From the NCBI GenBank assembly GCA_020809705.1, contig CP085829.1:1860001-1924000 (forward strand): a stretch of DNA of 64,000 nucleotides. The letters run 5' to 3'. This document shows, piece by piece, positions 40,269-50,225 of the stretch. The stretch comes from Calonectria ilicicola (Eukaryota > Ascomycota > Sordariomycetes > Hypocreales > Nectriaceae). The notes below the pieces were generated by a model that was not told the DNA's origin, ran no database searches, and saw nothing but the letters and a program-made list of their open reading frames with translations. Made by a program: the position numbers and the translations under genes. Each line of letters begins with the position of its first letter. The stretch's first letter is position 1.

Positions 40269-41769
40269 ATATTCTAATTTAAAACTTTTAAAAATATAAG
40301 CTAATATAATATCTAAATAGGCACTTTGATTACTAGTAGTCCAAATATTAAAAACTAAGGAAAAAGATCCAAAGGAATTAATATTAGTTGCTAAATTAGT
40401 ATTTAGCTTAATTAAGTTATTTTTATAATTTTCATTTAAAAGTTTAAAAGATAAATTATTTTCTATAAGAAAATATAAAATCTTATTTAAAGTTTCTTTT
40501 TCTAAAAAATATTTTTATTTTCTTTAGATTTTTTAATTAAATTAAAAAATTCCCTTTTATTAAAAGGATTATTAATTTCTATTAAATATTAATATATATT
40601 AAAAATATAAGAAAAAATTAATAATTTACTTTTTTTAATTTTTTCTCTTTTTTATTATTTGCAATTTTTAGATATTTAGTATTATAATATTTAATTAAAT
40701 TAGAAGATTAAAATCCTTTTATAGTTGTAATTATAAAATAATTACAATTATTATAATAAAATTAGTATATAATTTATAAAAAAAATTAAAAAGAAATATA
40801 TATAAATATATACTTAGTATAAGAAAGTTTTATTTCCTTTTCTTTAGTAAAATTAATAGATAATAAAGATTTAATAAATAAACCTTCTTTTATAATATAA
40901 ATTTTAAAAAAATTAGCTTCTTTTAATTTAGGCTATATTATATAGTATGACTTTTACTTAGGCTATTTTAAGGAAATAATTGGATATAAGAATTTTTTTA
41001 TTTAGGCTATTTTAAGGAAATAATTAGATATAAGGATTTTTTTATTTGGGCTATTTTAAGAAAATAACTGAATATAATAAATTCTTTTATTAAAGTTATT
41101 ATTAAAATATAATAATTAACTATAAAAAATTTAAATATATATTATTTTAATTATTAAATTATTTATTAAATTTAATTATTTATTAAATTAAATTATTATA
41201 TTTAATAAATAATTTAATAATTAAAATAATATATATTTAAATTTTTTATAATTAATTATTATATTTAATTTTATTATTATATTTATTTTATAAATATATT
41301 TATAAAATAAATTATTATATTTAATTTTATTATAATATTTATTTTATTCATTTATTTATTATTTTATTTTATTTAAATTAAATTATTTTATATATTAATT
41401 TTATATTAAATTATATTATATTATATATTAATTATTTAATTAAAATTATAATTAAATTAGTAACTAAATTAGTAACTAAAAACTAAAGGTTTTAGTTTTT
41501 AGTTAACTAAGACTAAATTAGTTTAGTTATATAACTGACTAAAACTAAAATTTTAGTTAAAAAACTGACTAAAACTAAGTGACTAAAACTAATACTAAAA
41601 ACTAGTGACTAAAATCACATCCTTACTTTAAATAAACCTCACTTTATTTTTAATCTTATCCAGCTAGTCCTTGTATTTATTATTATAAATATCTATAATA
41701 AAGCTCTTTTTTACTAGATCTAGCCTTTTAAATATAAACTTATTATACTTTTATATAATTTTTTTTAAA

Positions 41770-42175
41770 AACCCTATCTAACAGCTTAACTAGAACCTAC
41801 AAGCTTATAAGATCAATTATAGCCTGAACTACTACTTTTATCTAGAAGTATACTGTAAGGAAGTGCCTTATATACTGATGTGAGGTGCAATTCCCGCACA
41901 ATGTGCGAGAATTGGTTGATCTTTTGGTCTATTGGATTAGATAACACACCTCTTATCTTCTTACATATACTAAACACTATATGTTTAGCTTGATTTTTTA
42001 GCCTTTATATTAAATAGGAAAAACCCTCTAGGGATAAAAAACCCCCTAAATAGCCTTTTTTATAATTAATATATAATTATTAATAACAAAGAAAAATCTA
42101 TTAACCTAGATTAAGAGTAATATAAGAAATTAAATCTTAGTCTTTATATGAAGGTGTTATATAGTGTGCTAACTA
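41770..42175. repeat. less-mutated island with a 12-bp-arm palindrome
   Basis: About 400 bases with noticeably more G/C than the surroundings. It includes TGATGTGAGGTGC, then an inverted repeat at about 41890-41914 (arms AATTCCCGCACA and TGTGCGAGAATT, one mismatch, one-base centre), a CCCTCTAGGGATAAAAAACC segment, and AAGGTGTTATATAGTGTGCT near its end. It could be a solo LTR or a younger insertion; TTATATA occurs near both sides. No gene is visible. Confidence 0.45.
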
Positions 42176-42659
42176 TTATACTATAATATTATACTTTTAT
42201 ATAATATTTTTTATAATTTTATATTTTTTTAATAAATTTTTAATTATTTATATTAAAATGAAAACTATAAAATTAAAATATTTAAAATTTATATATAATA
42301 AGTTTTATTTTTTAAATAATTATAAATTTAAAAATATAAATATTTATATTTAATATATAATATAAAAGATAATTATTTATAAAAAATATTATTAATATAT
42401 TTTTTAATAAATAAATAATTTTAATTATAAAAAATATAATATTTAAATAATATTATATTAAAAATAATAAAAAATATATATTAAGATTTATAATTTTAAT
42501 AAAAGAAATTATTTTAAATATAATTATTTAAAATTTTATAAAAATAATTTTATTATAAAATTAATTATATTTTAATTAAATAAATTATATAATTAAATTT
42601 AATTATATTTATTATTATTATAATTTTAGAGCTTTTTTTAAATTAAAATTTATAATTTA

Positions 42660-43003
42660 TTAAAATTTTAATATTAAATTAAAATTTATAATTTATTAAA
42701 ATTTTAATATTAAATAAAAAATTTATAATAAAAATATTATAATAAAATATTAAATAAAAAAATATAATAAAAAAAATAAAAATTATAAATAATTTAATTA
42801 TTTAAATATATATATTTAATATAATTAGTTAAAATTATTTATTTTATATTTTTAAAATAAATTAAAATTTTATAATATTTATATAATAATTATTTTTTAA
42901 AAAAATAATAAATAAATTAAATAAATATTTTAATTAAATATTTTTAATTTAATTAATTTAATATATCTTTTTACTCTAAATAAAGATTAATAATAATTTA
43001 ATA
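42660..43003 (+). mobile_element. LINE 3' fragment split by hAT copy 2
   Basis: Degraded sequence resembling 26340-26700, with the tail motif TATATCTTTTTACTC at 42962. It is interrupted at 43011 by hAT copy 2, and the tail (AAGACAAAAATATAAC then (AC)n) resumes at 47011-47050. Confidence 0.5.
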
Positions 43004-43011
43004 CTTATAAG

Positions 43012-44954
43012 TAGGGTTATAATTTTAGTTCTTAGTTTTTAGTTTTAGTTACTAAAAATTAAAATAATTTTAATTTTAATAATTAAAAATTAAATAAAAT
43101 TAATATAAAAAGAAAGTTAAAATTAATATAAAAAGAAAGTTAGAATTAATATAAAAAGAAAGTTAAAATTAATATAAAAAGAAATTTAAAATTAAAATAA
43201 AATAATTAATATTTATTTTCTTTTTTTTAAAAAAAATTATAAAATATATTTATTTTAATTCATTTTTAGTAAATAATTTAAAATCTAAACTATTAATATC
43301 ACTATAATCTCAGCTTTTTAATAAAATAAGCTGCCTAACTATTTCTTCAGAAAGCCTATTTCCATTTTTAGAAATAATATTATTTCCTATAGAAAAAATA
43401 CTTTCTATAGCAGTAGAAGTAGCTGAAATAGCTAAAAATCGCCTAGCTAAAATACTTAAAATAGGAAATCTTTCTTTATTTATTTCCCAATATTTAAGTA
43501 TATTAATTTAAAAAAAAATAGATTTAAAATAATAAAGTAAAATAGAAAATAAAATAATATAATAAAAAAAATAATATAATAAAAAAAATAATATAATAAA
43601 AAATCTTTTTATTAATCTTAAAATTTAAAGATTTTTCATTTAAATATATAGTAAATTCTTCTTCTAAGTCTATATTTCCTATATATAATTCTTTTTCAGA
43701 ATTAGAACTAGACTCTGATTTAAAAGAATTTCTATTATAAATATTCTCATTTAATTCATTAAATGATAAATTATGATTAGGATTTTCTTGATTTTTTTCT
43801 AATTTTATTCTTTTTTAAATAAGTTTTTTATAATAAAAAAATATATATAAGTAAATAATTAACCAATTAAATTCAGCTTTAAATAAATTTAAAACATCTT
43901 TATTTATATTTAAATAATGATATAATAATCCATTTTCTTGAAAATGAATTAATTTAAATCTAGGATCTAAAATAATAGCTAAAATAAAAGGCTTATAATT
44001 TTGTAAAGCTAAAAAGTCTAATTTTCTAGGAAAATATTTTTCTAGTTTTTTTAAGCCTTTTATAATAGAATTATAATAAATTCTATAAAAATCCTATTTA
44101 AATAATTAAATAAATAAATAATAAATTAATTAAAAATAACTTACTAAATTTGGTTTTTTAGATTTTTCTAAAAAATCCTCTTTTAAAAAATCTAGCTTTT
44201 TATATATTTGATAAATATATAATAAGCCTTTAGGTAAGATTATATAAACTTGCCCTTATAATTTAATAAAAGGTTTTAAAAAAACCTTAAAAATAATTTC
44301 TAATTCCTCTAAAGCTAGCCAATCTAAATTTAAAAAAACTAGTTTTTTTAATTCTAAGTTAGATGTATTTTTTATAATATAAATAATAGGCTCTTTTAAT
44401 ATAAGAGCTATATTAATTATATTATAAGTAGAATTCCATCTAGTAGAATTATTTAATATAAAATCAGTTTTTTTTAAATATTTAAAATATATATAAAATA
44501 TAAAACTTACCTAAAAGAATAATTTTTTTATTAAAAGAAGAATTAAATAATCCTTCTTTTTTATATTTTTCTATTCCTTCTTTTAATAATTTTTTTCTTC
44601 TTGTATATATTTCGTAATACTAGCTAATCTTCTTAATCGGCTAATAAGATCTAAAAAAAATTAATATTAATATAGCTTTTTTTAAAATTAAACTTATTAA
44701 TAATATTAGAATTTTTTATTTCTTCTAATTCAAAATTTTCTATGGAAATTGAATTTATATAATTAGATAATTCAATTTCTATAGAATTAGAAGAAATAAA
44801 TTCTTTTAATATATCTTAAACTATTATATTCAAAATATGACTAATACAACGAATATCATTTATAAAATCTATATTAAAGTTATTTTTATAAATAGCTTTA
44901 AATGTATTTATAAATAGATTATTATTAGTTGCATTATCTCTAGTAATACTATAA

Positions 44955-45037
<83 letters not shown>

Positions 45038-47005
45038 ATATATATATATATATTAAAAAAAAAGAAAACTTACCTAAAGATATTTTTTAAAGTTATATTA
45101 GGATATATAATTAAAGAATTAAAAGATTCTTTATATATACAAATTCCAGTATGACTTTTAGTTAATTTATTAAAACCTAAAAAATATATATATTAGTATA
45201 TTTAAAATAAAATAAAATAATAATCTAATTAAAAATAATAATTATTTATTAACTTATATTCTAAATTAAAATCTTCAGAAATATAAACTAATATAATACT
45301 TAAATAAGCATTTTAATTATTAGCAGTCTAAATATTAAAAACTAAGGAAAAAGTTCCAAAGGTTTTAATATTAGCTGCTAAATTAGAATTTAGCTTAATT
45401 AAGCTATTTTCATAATTTTCATTTAAAATATCCTTAATTTTCTACCTATTTACAATAGGAGAATTACTAAAAAAAATAATTATGTATATATATATATATT
45501 TTAATTATTAAAAAATTACTTATTTATTATAATAAGATAATAAATTTTGAAAAGATTTAGAATTTAAAAGTTTAAAGGATAAATTATTTTCTTTAAGAAA
45601 ATATAAAATCCTATTTAAAGCTTCTTTTTCTTAAAAAATAGTTTCATTTTTTTTATTTTAAATATTTTAAATATTTAAATTTAAATATTCTTTTTTATTA
45701 AGAAAATCAATTTCTAATAAAATTAGTAATTTATTTTAAATAAATAAAAAAAATAAAACTTACTTCTTTTTTATTTTTTTTATTTTTTTTTGAAGTTGTT
45801 ATATTAGGATGTTTAGCTTTATAATGTCTTACTAAATTAGAAGCTTGAAATCCTTTTAATTTTATTCTAAGAGAATAATTGTAATTAATATAATTTAATT
45901 AGTATATAATTAATTTAAAAAAAAAATAAAAAAATACCTAGTATAAGAAAGTTTTATTCTTCTTTCTTTAGATAAATCAATAGGTAATAAATCCCTATTA
46001 AATAAGCTTTTTTTAATAATATATATTCTAGAATTTTTAGTTTTTTTTAATTTATAATTTTCCTTATTATAAATTAAATTAAAAAAATTATTAATTTGAG
46101 AGCTAGAAATAGAATTATTTTCTATTAAAGAATTAGTATTTTCAGAAAAGCTAATATTAATTTCAGAAAAACTAATATTAGTTTTAGAAAGACTTTCTTC
46201 TTTATAGTTATTTTCAGATTCATTATAGCTAGAAGAAGCTATTTTATAAAAAAATATAAAATAAGAGATTTTTAAATAAATAGATAATTTAAATGAATTT
46301 TAAAATCTTTAAGAAAGAGATAATTTAAAAAGGATATAATATCATTTTTATAGAGATTCTATAAATTTTGATTTATAATAATATAGTATGATTTTTATAT
46401 AGCCTAAATTAAATAGTATGATTTTTATATAGCTTAAATTAAATAGAATGATTTTTATATAGTGTAAATTAATTAATTTAATTTTCATATAGTTTAAATT
46501 TAATAATATATGCTTTTTATAATTTAAATTAAATAATATAATTTTTATATAACTTAAATTAAATAATATAATATTTATATAATTTAAATTAAATAATATA
46601 ATATTTATATAATTTAAATTAAATAATAATATTTTAATATAATTTAAATAAAATAATATTATTTTATTTAAATTAATTTATTAATTATAATAATTTTAAT
46701 TATTTAATTTAATTAATTTTTTAATTTTAAATTATTAAATTATAACTTTATTTAAATTAATTTATTTTAATAAATATATCTTTTTTTATTTTTAATATTT
46801 AAAATATAATATAAATATTAAATTTATTTAAATTTTAAAAGATATTATTTTAAAATTAATAAATAATAAAATCTTAATTATTAAATATTATTATTTTTAA
46901 TTTTTAATTTTAATTATTAAAAATTAAATTAATTTTAATTTTAATTACTAAAAACTAAAACTTTTAGTTTTTAGTTTAGTTTTTAGTTACTAAATCACAA
47001 CCCTG
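43012..47005 (-). mobile_element. hAT transposon copy 2 with terminal inverted repeats and RIP-altered 8-bp duplication
   Basis: Ends TAGGGTTATAATTTTAG (left) and, inverted, CAGGGTTGTGATTTAG (right). Flanking 8-mers CTTATAAG (43004-43011) and CTCACAAG (47006-47013) differ only by two C-to-T changes. The minus strand has a BED finger remnant near 45775-45860 (GFQASNLVRHYKAKHP) and an almost intact dimerisation region near 43290-43505: KYWE, RFPILSILARRFLAIS, STAIESIFSIGNNIIS, RLSEEIVRQLILLKS. Here the conserved Trp survives. Elsewhere frames are broken. Length 3994 bases; no transposase could be made. Confidence 0.82.
44952..45052. repeat. (TAAA)n microsatellite followed by (TA)n
   Basis: About 22 TAAA units then six TA units, inside hAT copy 2. 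The equivalent place in hAT copy 1 (about 35065-35191) holds a different tandem array of roughly 33-36 bp units rich in TA. Confidence 0.9.
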
Positions 47006-47141
47006 CTCACAAGACAAAAATATAACACACACACACACACATATATACACACACTCTTTACTATTCTAACTTTAACTTATCAATTTCTATTCTCCATTCC
47101 TATAGTACTAGACAGTCTTAATCTGAAGTAATATAGCCTCT

Positions 47142-48291
47142 TTATATATTCTTTGAGGCTAATGGCATCTCCCCTCCCATGTTTCCTAGCTCCTCTTGAA
47201 TGTTTGCTTGTCCATTGATGACGTTTATCTTATCCATTAATACATGCACGGATGGGAGCGACTCGACTTGTTCCCCATCTTGCGCCGGGTCATTCGCTAC
47301 TCCATCTAACTGAGCATCACCGTCCTTCTCCATCATGGCAGCCAAACGTGCAGCTCGGCCTTCCTTCTTGCGAGGTACCGGAGCTATGTCATTTGTCAGT
47401 GCCTGTATCCAATCATACCCAGGGGTGTCAGGATCATACCTCGTCCATTCTCTTGTACGTAGAATCGCCTCAACAAAGCCACTGCCTCATCACGACCCCA
47501 TCCACCTTCAATTTCGTACCCAGCCTCGATATTGCCACCATCGCCACCGCCAGCAGGAAATGAAGTACCTAAGGTCCCTGCCCCATCAAGAGTTTGAGTC
47601 GAAGCGGGTGTTGGATGCGCACTGGCGGTCTGGCCATCGGGACTAACTGGCAACGAATTGGCATGAATGCTGAAAACACCGCCTGTCCCGCCAAATTTAT
47701 CATTCACGGCACCAAAATAGACCTTTTTAATCCCAAGCTGTCGAAGAAGCGAGGCACACATAACACATGGCTCGACTGTTACATAGAGGATGCTCTCCTG
47801 AATGATTGCGCGATCGACTTGGGCGTCAGGATGTAATTTTTGTCCATATGGGTACAGGTGTCCCTTGGTGCCATCCTCATTGCCCTCATCGAGCGGGTGT
47901 GAATCGACGGACGAAGTATCAGAAATTTCGTTGAATGCAGTATTTTCCATTTTGGGCTTTAGACATGTTGTTCTGGAGCCATCCTTTGGGGGGTATGAGA
48001 GTAAAGCAGCCAGTGCCATGAACTCGGCGTGCCTAGTTCCATTACGAGTAACATTGGTGGCGTTCATGCCTCTAGCGATGACCTTTCCGTTGTGAACGAT
48101 GACACAGCCAACTGGAGTTTCGTTGGTTTTGAGAGCGAGACGTGCCTATGAGTCCATGGTCAGCAAGCCTGCAGACGTTACCAAACTGGCGCCATAGAGG
48201 CTTCTGGAATTTGTGAACCGGAATTGATGGTGAGCTTTGATGGGCGGCTGATCGTACTTACCATATCAAGTGCCTCGTCGGTAAACTTCAT
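47142..48291 (-). CDS. TAD2: tRNA-specific adenosine deaminase, catalytic subunit (wobble A34 to I)
   Basis: Exons 48291..48262, 48145..47440 and 47383..47142 (introns of 116 and 56 bp, GTAAGT..TAG and GTATGA..TAG) give 325 residues. The N-terminus MKFTDEALDMARLALKTNET then PVGCVIVHNG is classic for the family. Cytidine-deaminase zinc ligands: H49 and E51 in RHAEF, C137 and C140 in PCVMC. The loop between them is about 85 residues, much longer and more acidic than in yeast. The domain closes with RRFYVQENGRAP, followed by a lysine/arginine patch and an acidic tail. With Tad3 it deaminates adenosine 34 in several tRNAs and is essential in yeast. The start is the first in-frame ATG giving the conserved helix, but an upstream frame may extend it (see 48408-48857). 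The stop is only about 90 bases from the AT block. Confidence 0.88.
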
Positions 48292-48407
48292 GTGAATAGC
48301 TCGCTCAGCTGCTACTTTCGAGTCTTGGAAGTTGAGGGTTCGAGGCGAACTTGTTTTGCTGGTTGCGATTGCGGATTCGCCATCGAGATCCAAGACGGCT
48401 AACGAGT

Positions 48408-48857
48408 TCACAACATCAACACTGCTGGGGGGCGGTTCTCTTTGTCCTGCTGCTGGTCATTCAGCTTCAGTTGCGGGGTTGCCATGCTGTCGGTTGCCGA
48501 AACGGTGTTGGGCTTGGCTTCTAGTTCTTCAGGTGATTTCTTGATCTCCAACCTTGAACCAGAGGGAGAAGCGTCGCTTGTAGAAAAGCGTGCTTTGTTG
48601 TGAGAATCTAGTGTGGGACTGTCTATTTTGTTGCTGTTAGGTAGTTGCGGGTCTTGGTTGTTGCTAACATTGGTTTGATTGCTGGTGCGTTCGTTATCAT
48701 TGTTTGCGGATGCCTGACTCAAATTGCCAACGCTACCAGGTGCCTCATCATCTTCACCAGCTGGCAGCACGCGACCAAGAAGGCGCCGAAAGGCTTTTGA
48801 GGTGGCTGAACCTGCCCGCTTGGCTGGCGAAAGCCCCAATGACTTCAAAACACCCAT
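48408..48857 (-). CDS. open frame upstream of TAD2: separate small protein or frameshifted TAD2 extension
   Basis: From the ATG at 48857 a 149-residue frame runs to a TGA at 48408. It starts MGVLKSLGLSPAKRAG, has a basic amphipathic first 30 residues, then a long Ser/Asn/Gln/Asp-rich disordered stretch ending QDKENRPPAVLML. Just before the stop is a run of six C (minus strand). The other frame is open from here into the TAD2 first exon without a stop (SSVDVVNSLAVLDLDG, then on to AIHMKFTDE). A run of seven C would fuse both into one protein. So it may be an N-terminal extension broken by an indel or sequencing error, a first exon with an unseen intron, or an independent gene. No domain recognised. 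Confidence 0.4.
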   Translation of the reverse strand: MGVLKSLGLSPAKRAGSATSKAFRRLLGRVLPAGEDDEAPGSVGNLSQASANNDNERTSNQTNVSNNQDPQLPNSNKIDSPTLDSHNKARFSTSDASPSGSRLEIKKSPEELEAKPNTVSATDSMATPQLKLNDQQQDKENRPPAVLML

Positions 48858-50225
48858 GACAGATTGCACTCAATGTTTGTAGGCGCCAAACGACAAGTCA
48901 CACCTTACCACTCCACACCTTCCCCAAGAGCACTTGCACTATTTCGCCTTCTCAGTTCGTTTCCTCTCGCTCCTTGTCCTTTGCCCGTCGATGATATGCC
49001 AGAAACCTCCGTGAATCCTCGACGTGTTCTGTTCAAGATGCTGTACTAGAATAATTCTGTAGCGTTTGTTCCCCCCGCGATCGCTTCAACAAACGTGTAT
49101 TCAAGAAAAAGTATGGTTGATACTCCAAGACCGAAAAGGTTGCTAGAGTGTTTGGCGTGCTGAGTCACTGGCCCTGATTTTCTCCAATCTGTTCTTGGTT
49201 CACGCCAGAAAACAGAATAAGATATAGCCAATTCAATGATTGGATATGATGCCTTCTCTGCGTCAATTTCAGGCAACGGTGACAGGAGGTATATCCCAAT
49301 TGGATCATCCAGAGCTGGCACCCCTAGCGATTCCAGGCCGACGATGCTCTCTCTCTATATAACTTGAGCTGGCACTGCCCACAAACCCTGTTGGATGGGA
49401 AAGAGGCCCTTAGAGACCTTACCTAGTGAGCTTTGGTTCGACCTTTTTTATTTTTAATTTTTTTCTTTTTCGTAAAAAAAAGGGAGCCTGCTGTTAGTTG
49501 AACCACGTTGCGCGTCTCACAGGCCGTGATCGCACCAATGAATCAAGGGAGACCAATTCAACAGCATATGACAAGAACGCGATGATGTTAGAACACTGAG
49601 AATGTGACTAATGCTATGGGCCAAAAGGACCAAGGGACGTTTCGTCTCGGCTCATTCAAAGCTACTCAGTAAAAAAAAAATTGCTTGGGCCTTGGTGTCA
49701 TTGAAAAAAAGTCTAGCCACCTACCAAATATGTCGGCGCTAAGAGCAAAGTGCCCACTAATTATTTCCATGAGACGTGCCGAACGTGACAGCTGGGAGCC
49801 TCACGGACCCATTCAAAATCACATGACATCATTCAGGCCATCACGAAGTAGTACAGCGTACGTAGTCCGAATGCACTAGGAAACTTGTTACATGTCAAGG
49901 TGCATCCTAAACAATGCTTGATCTCTCTTTTGGAGTTGCTTTTTAAACCAATGGACACAAAATACAATAAAAAATGCAATAATTCAAGCTCATCAAAGCT
50001 AGTCAATTGAAAGCTTCATGTTTTGCGACTAAATCTCGCTCATAAGACCGATTCCAATCAGGTCTGCCAAATGCTAAATGCTGTACAATGCAAATCAAGG
50101 CCAAGAAAAAAAAACATGTCTTTGTCTGTTTAAAACTCTCGAACCCCGCTGAAGGTTTTTTTTTATCATCATCATAACTCCACAAGAATCCTTTTCCCAG
50201 AGTCATTCATTTTCTCGTCGTCCAT
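48858..50225. other. intergenic region
   Basis: About 1.4 kb between the TAD2 region and the half-zinc-cluster gene. Short A-runs occur at about 49480-49490 and 49672-49680. Small open frames (for example 49046-49321) have no start context, motif or bias. The 3' untranslated region of the gene to the right lies at its end. Confidence 0.5.

Larger units (their letters stand above)
32722..41625 (-). mobile_element. hAT transposon copy 1, RIP-dead, carrying two nested insertions
   Basis: Read on the minus strand. A BED-type zinc-finger remnant lies near 40660-40740, and at 33420-33640 there is the hAT C-terminal dimerisation region: RRYLAIPTTSTT, IESIFSI.NNIISK, then RNKLS and QLILLK, with the family's conserved Trp codon turned to TAG. 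The right end at about 41611-41625 (AAATCACATCCTTA) resembles the hAT terminus AAATCACAACCCTG. The matching left terminus is missing, and partial family B sequence occupies 32865-33195. A complete hAT (35192-39296) and a family B repeat (39529-40268) interrupt it. The same structure without these insertions is seen in copy 2 at 43.0-47.0 kb. Confidence 0.75.
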
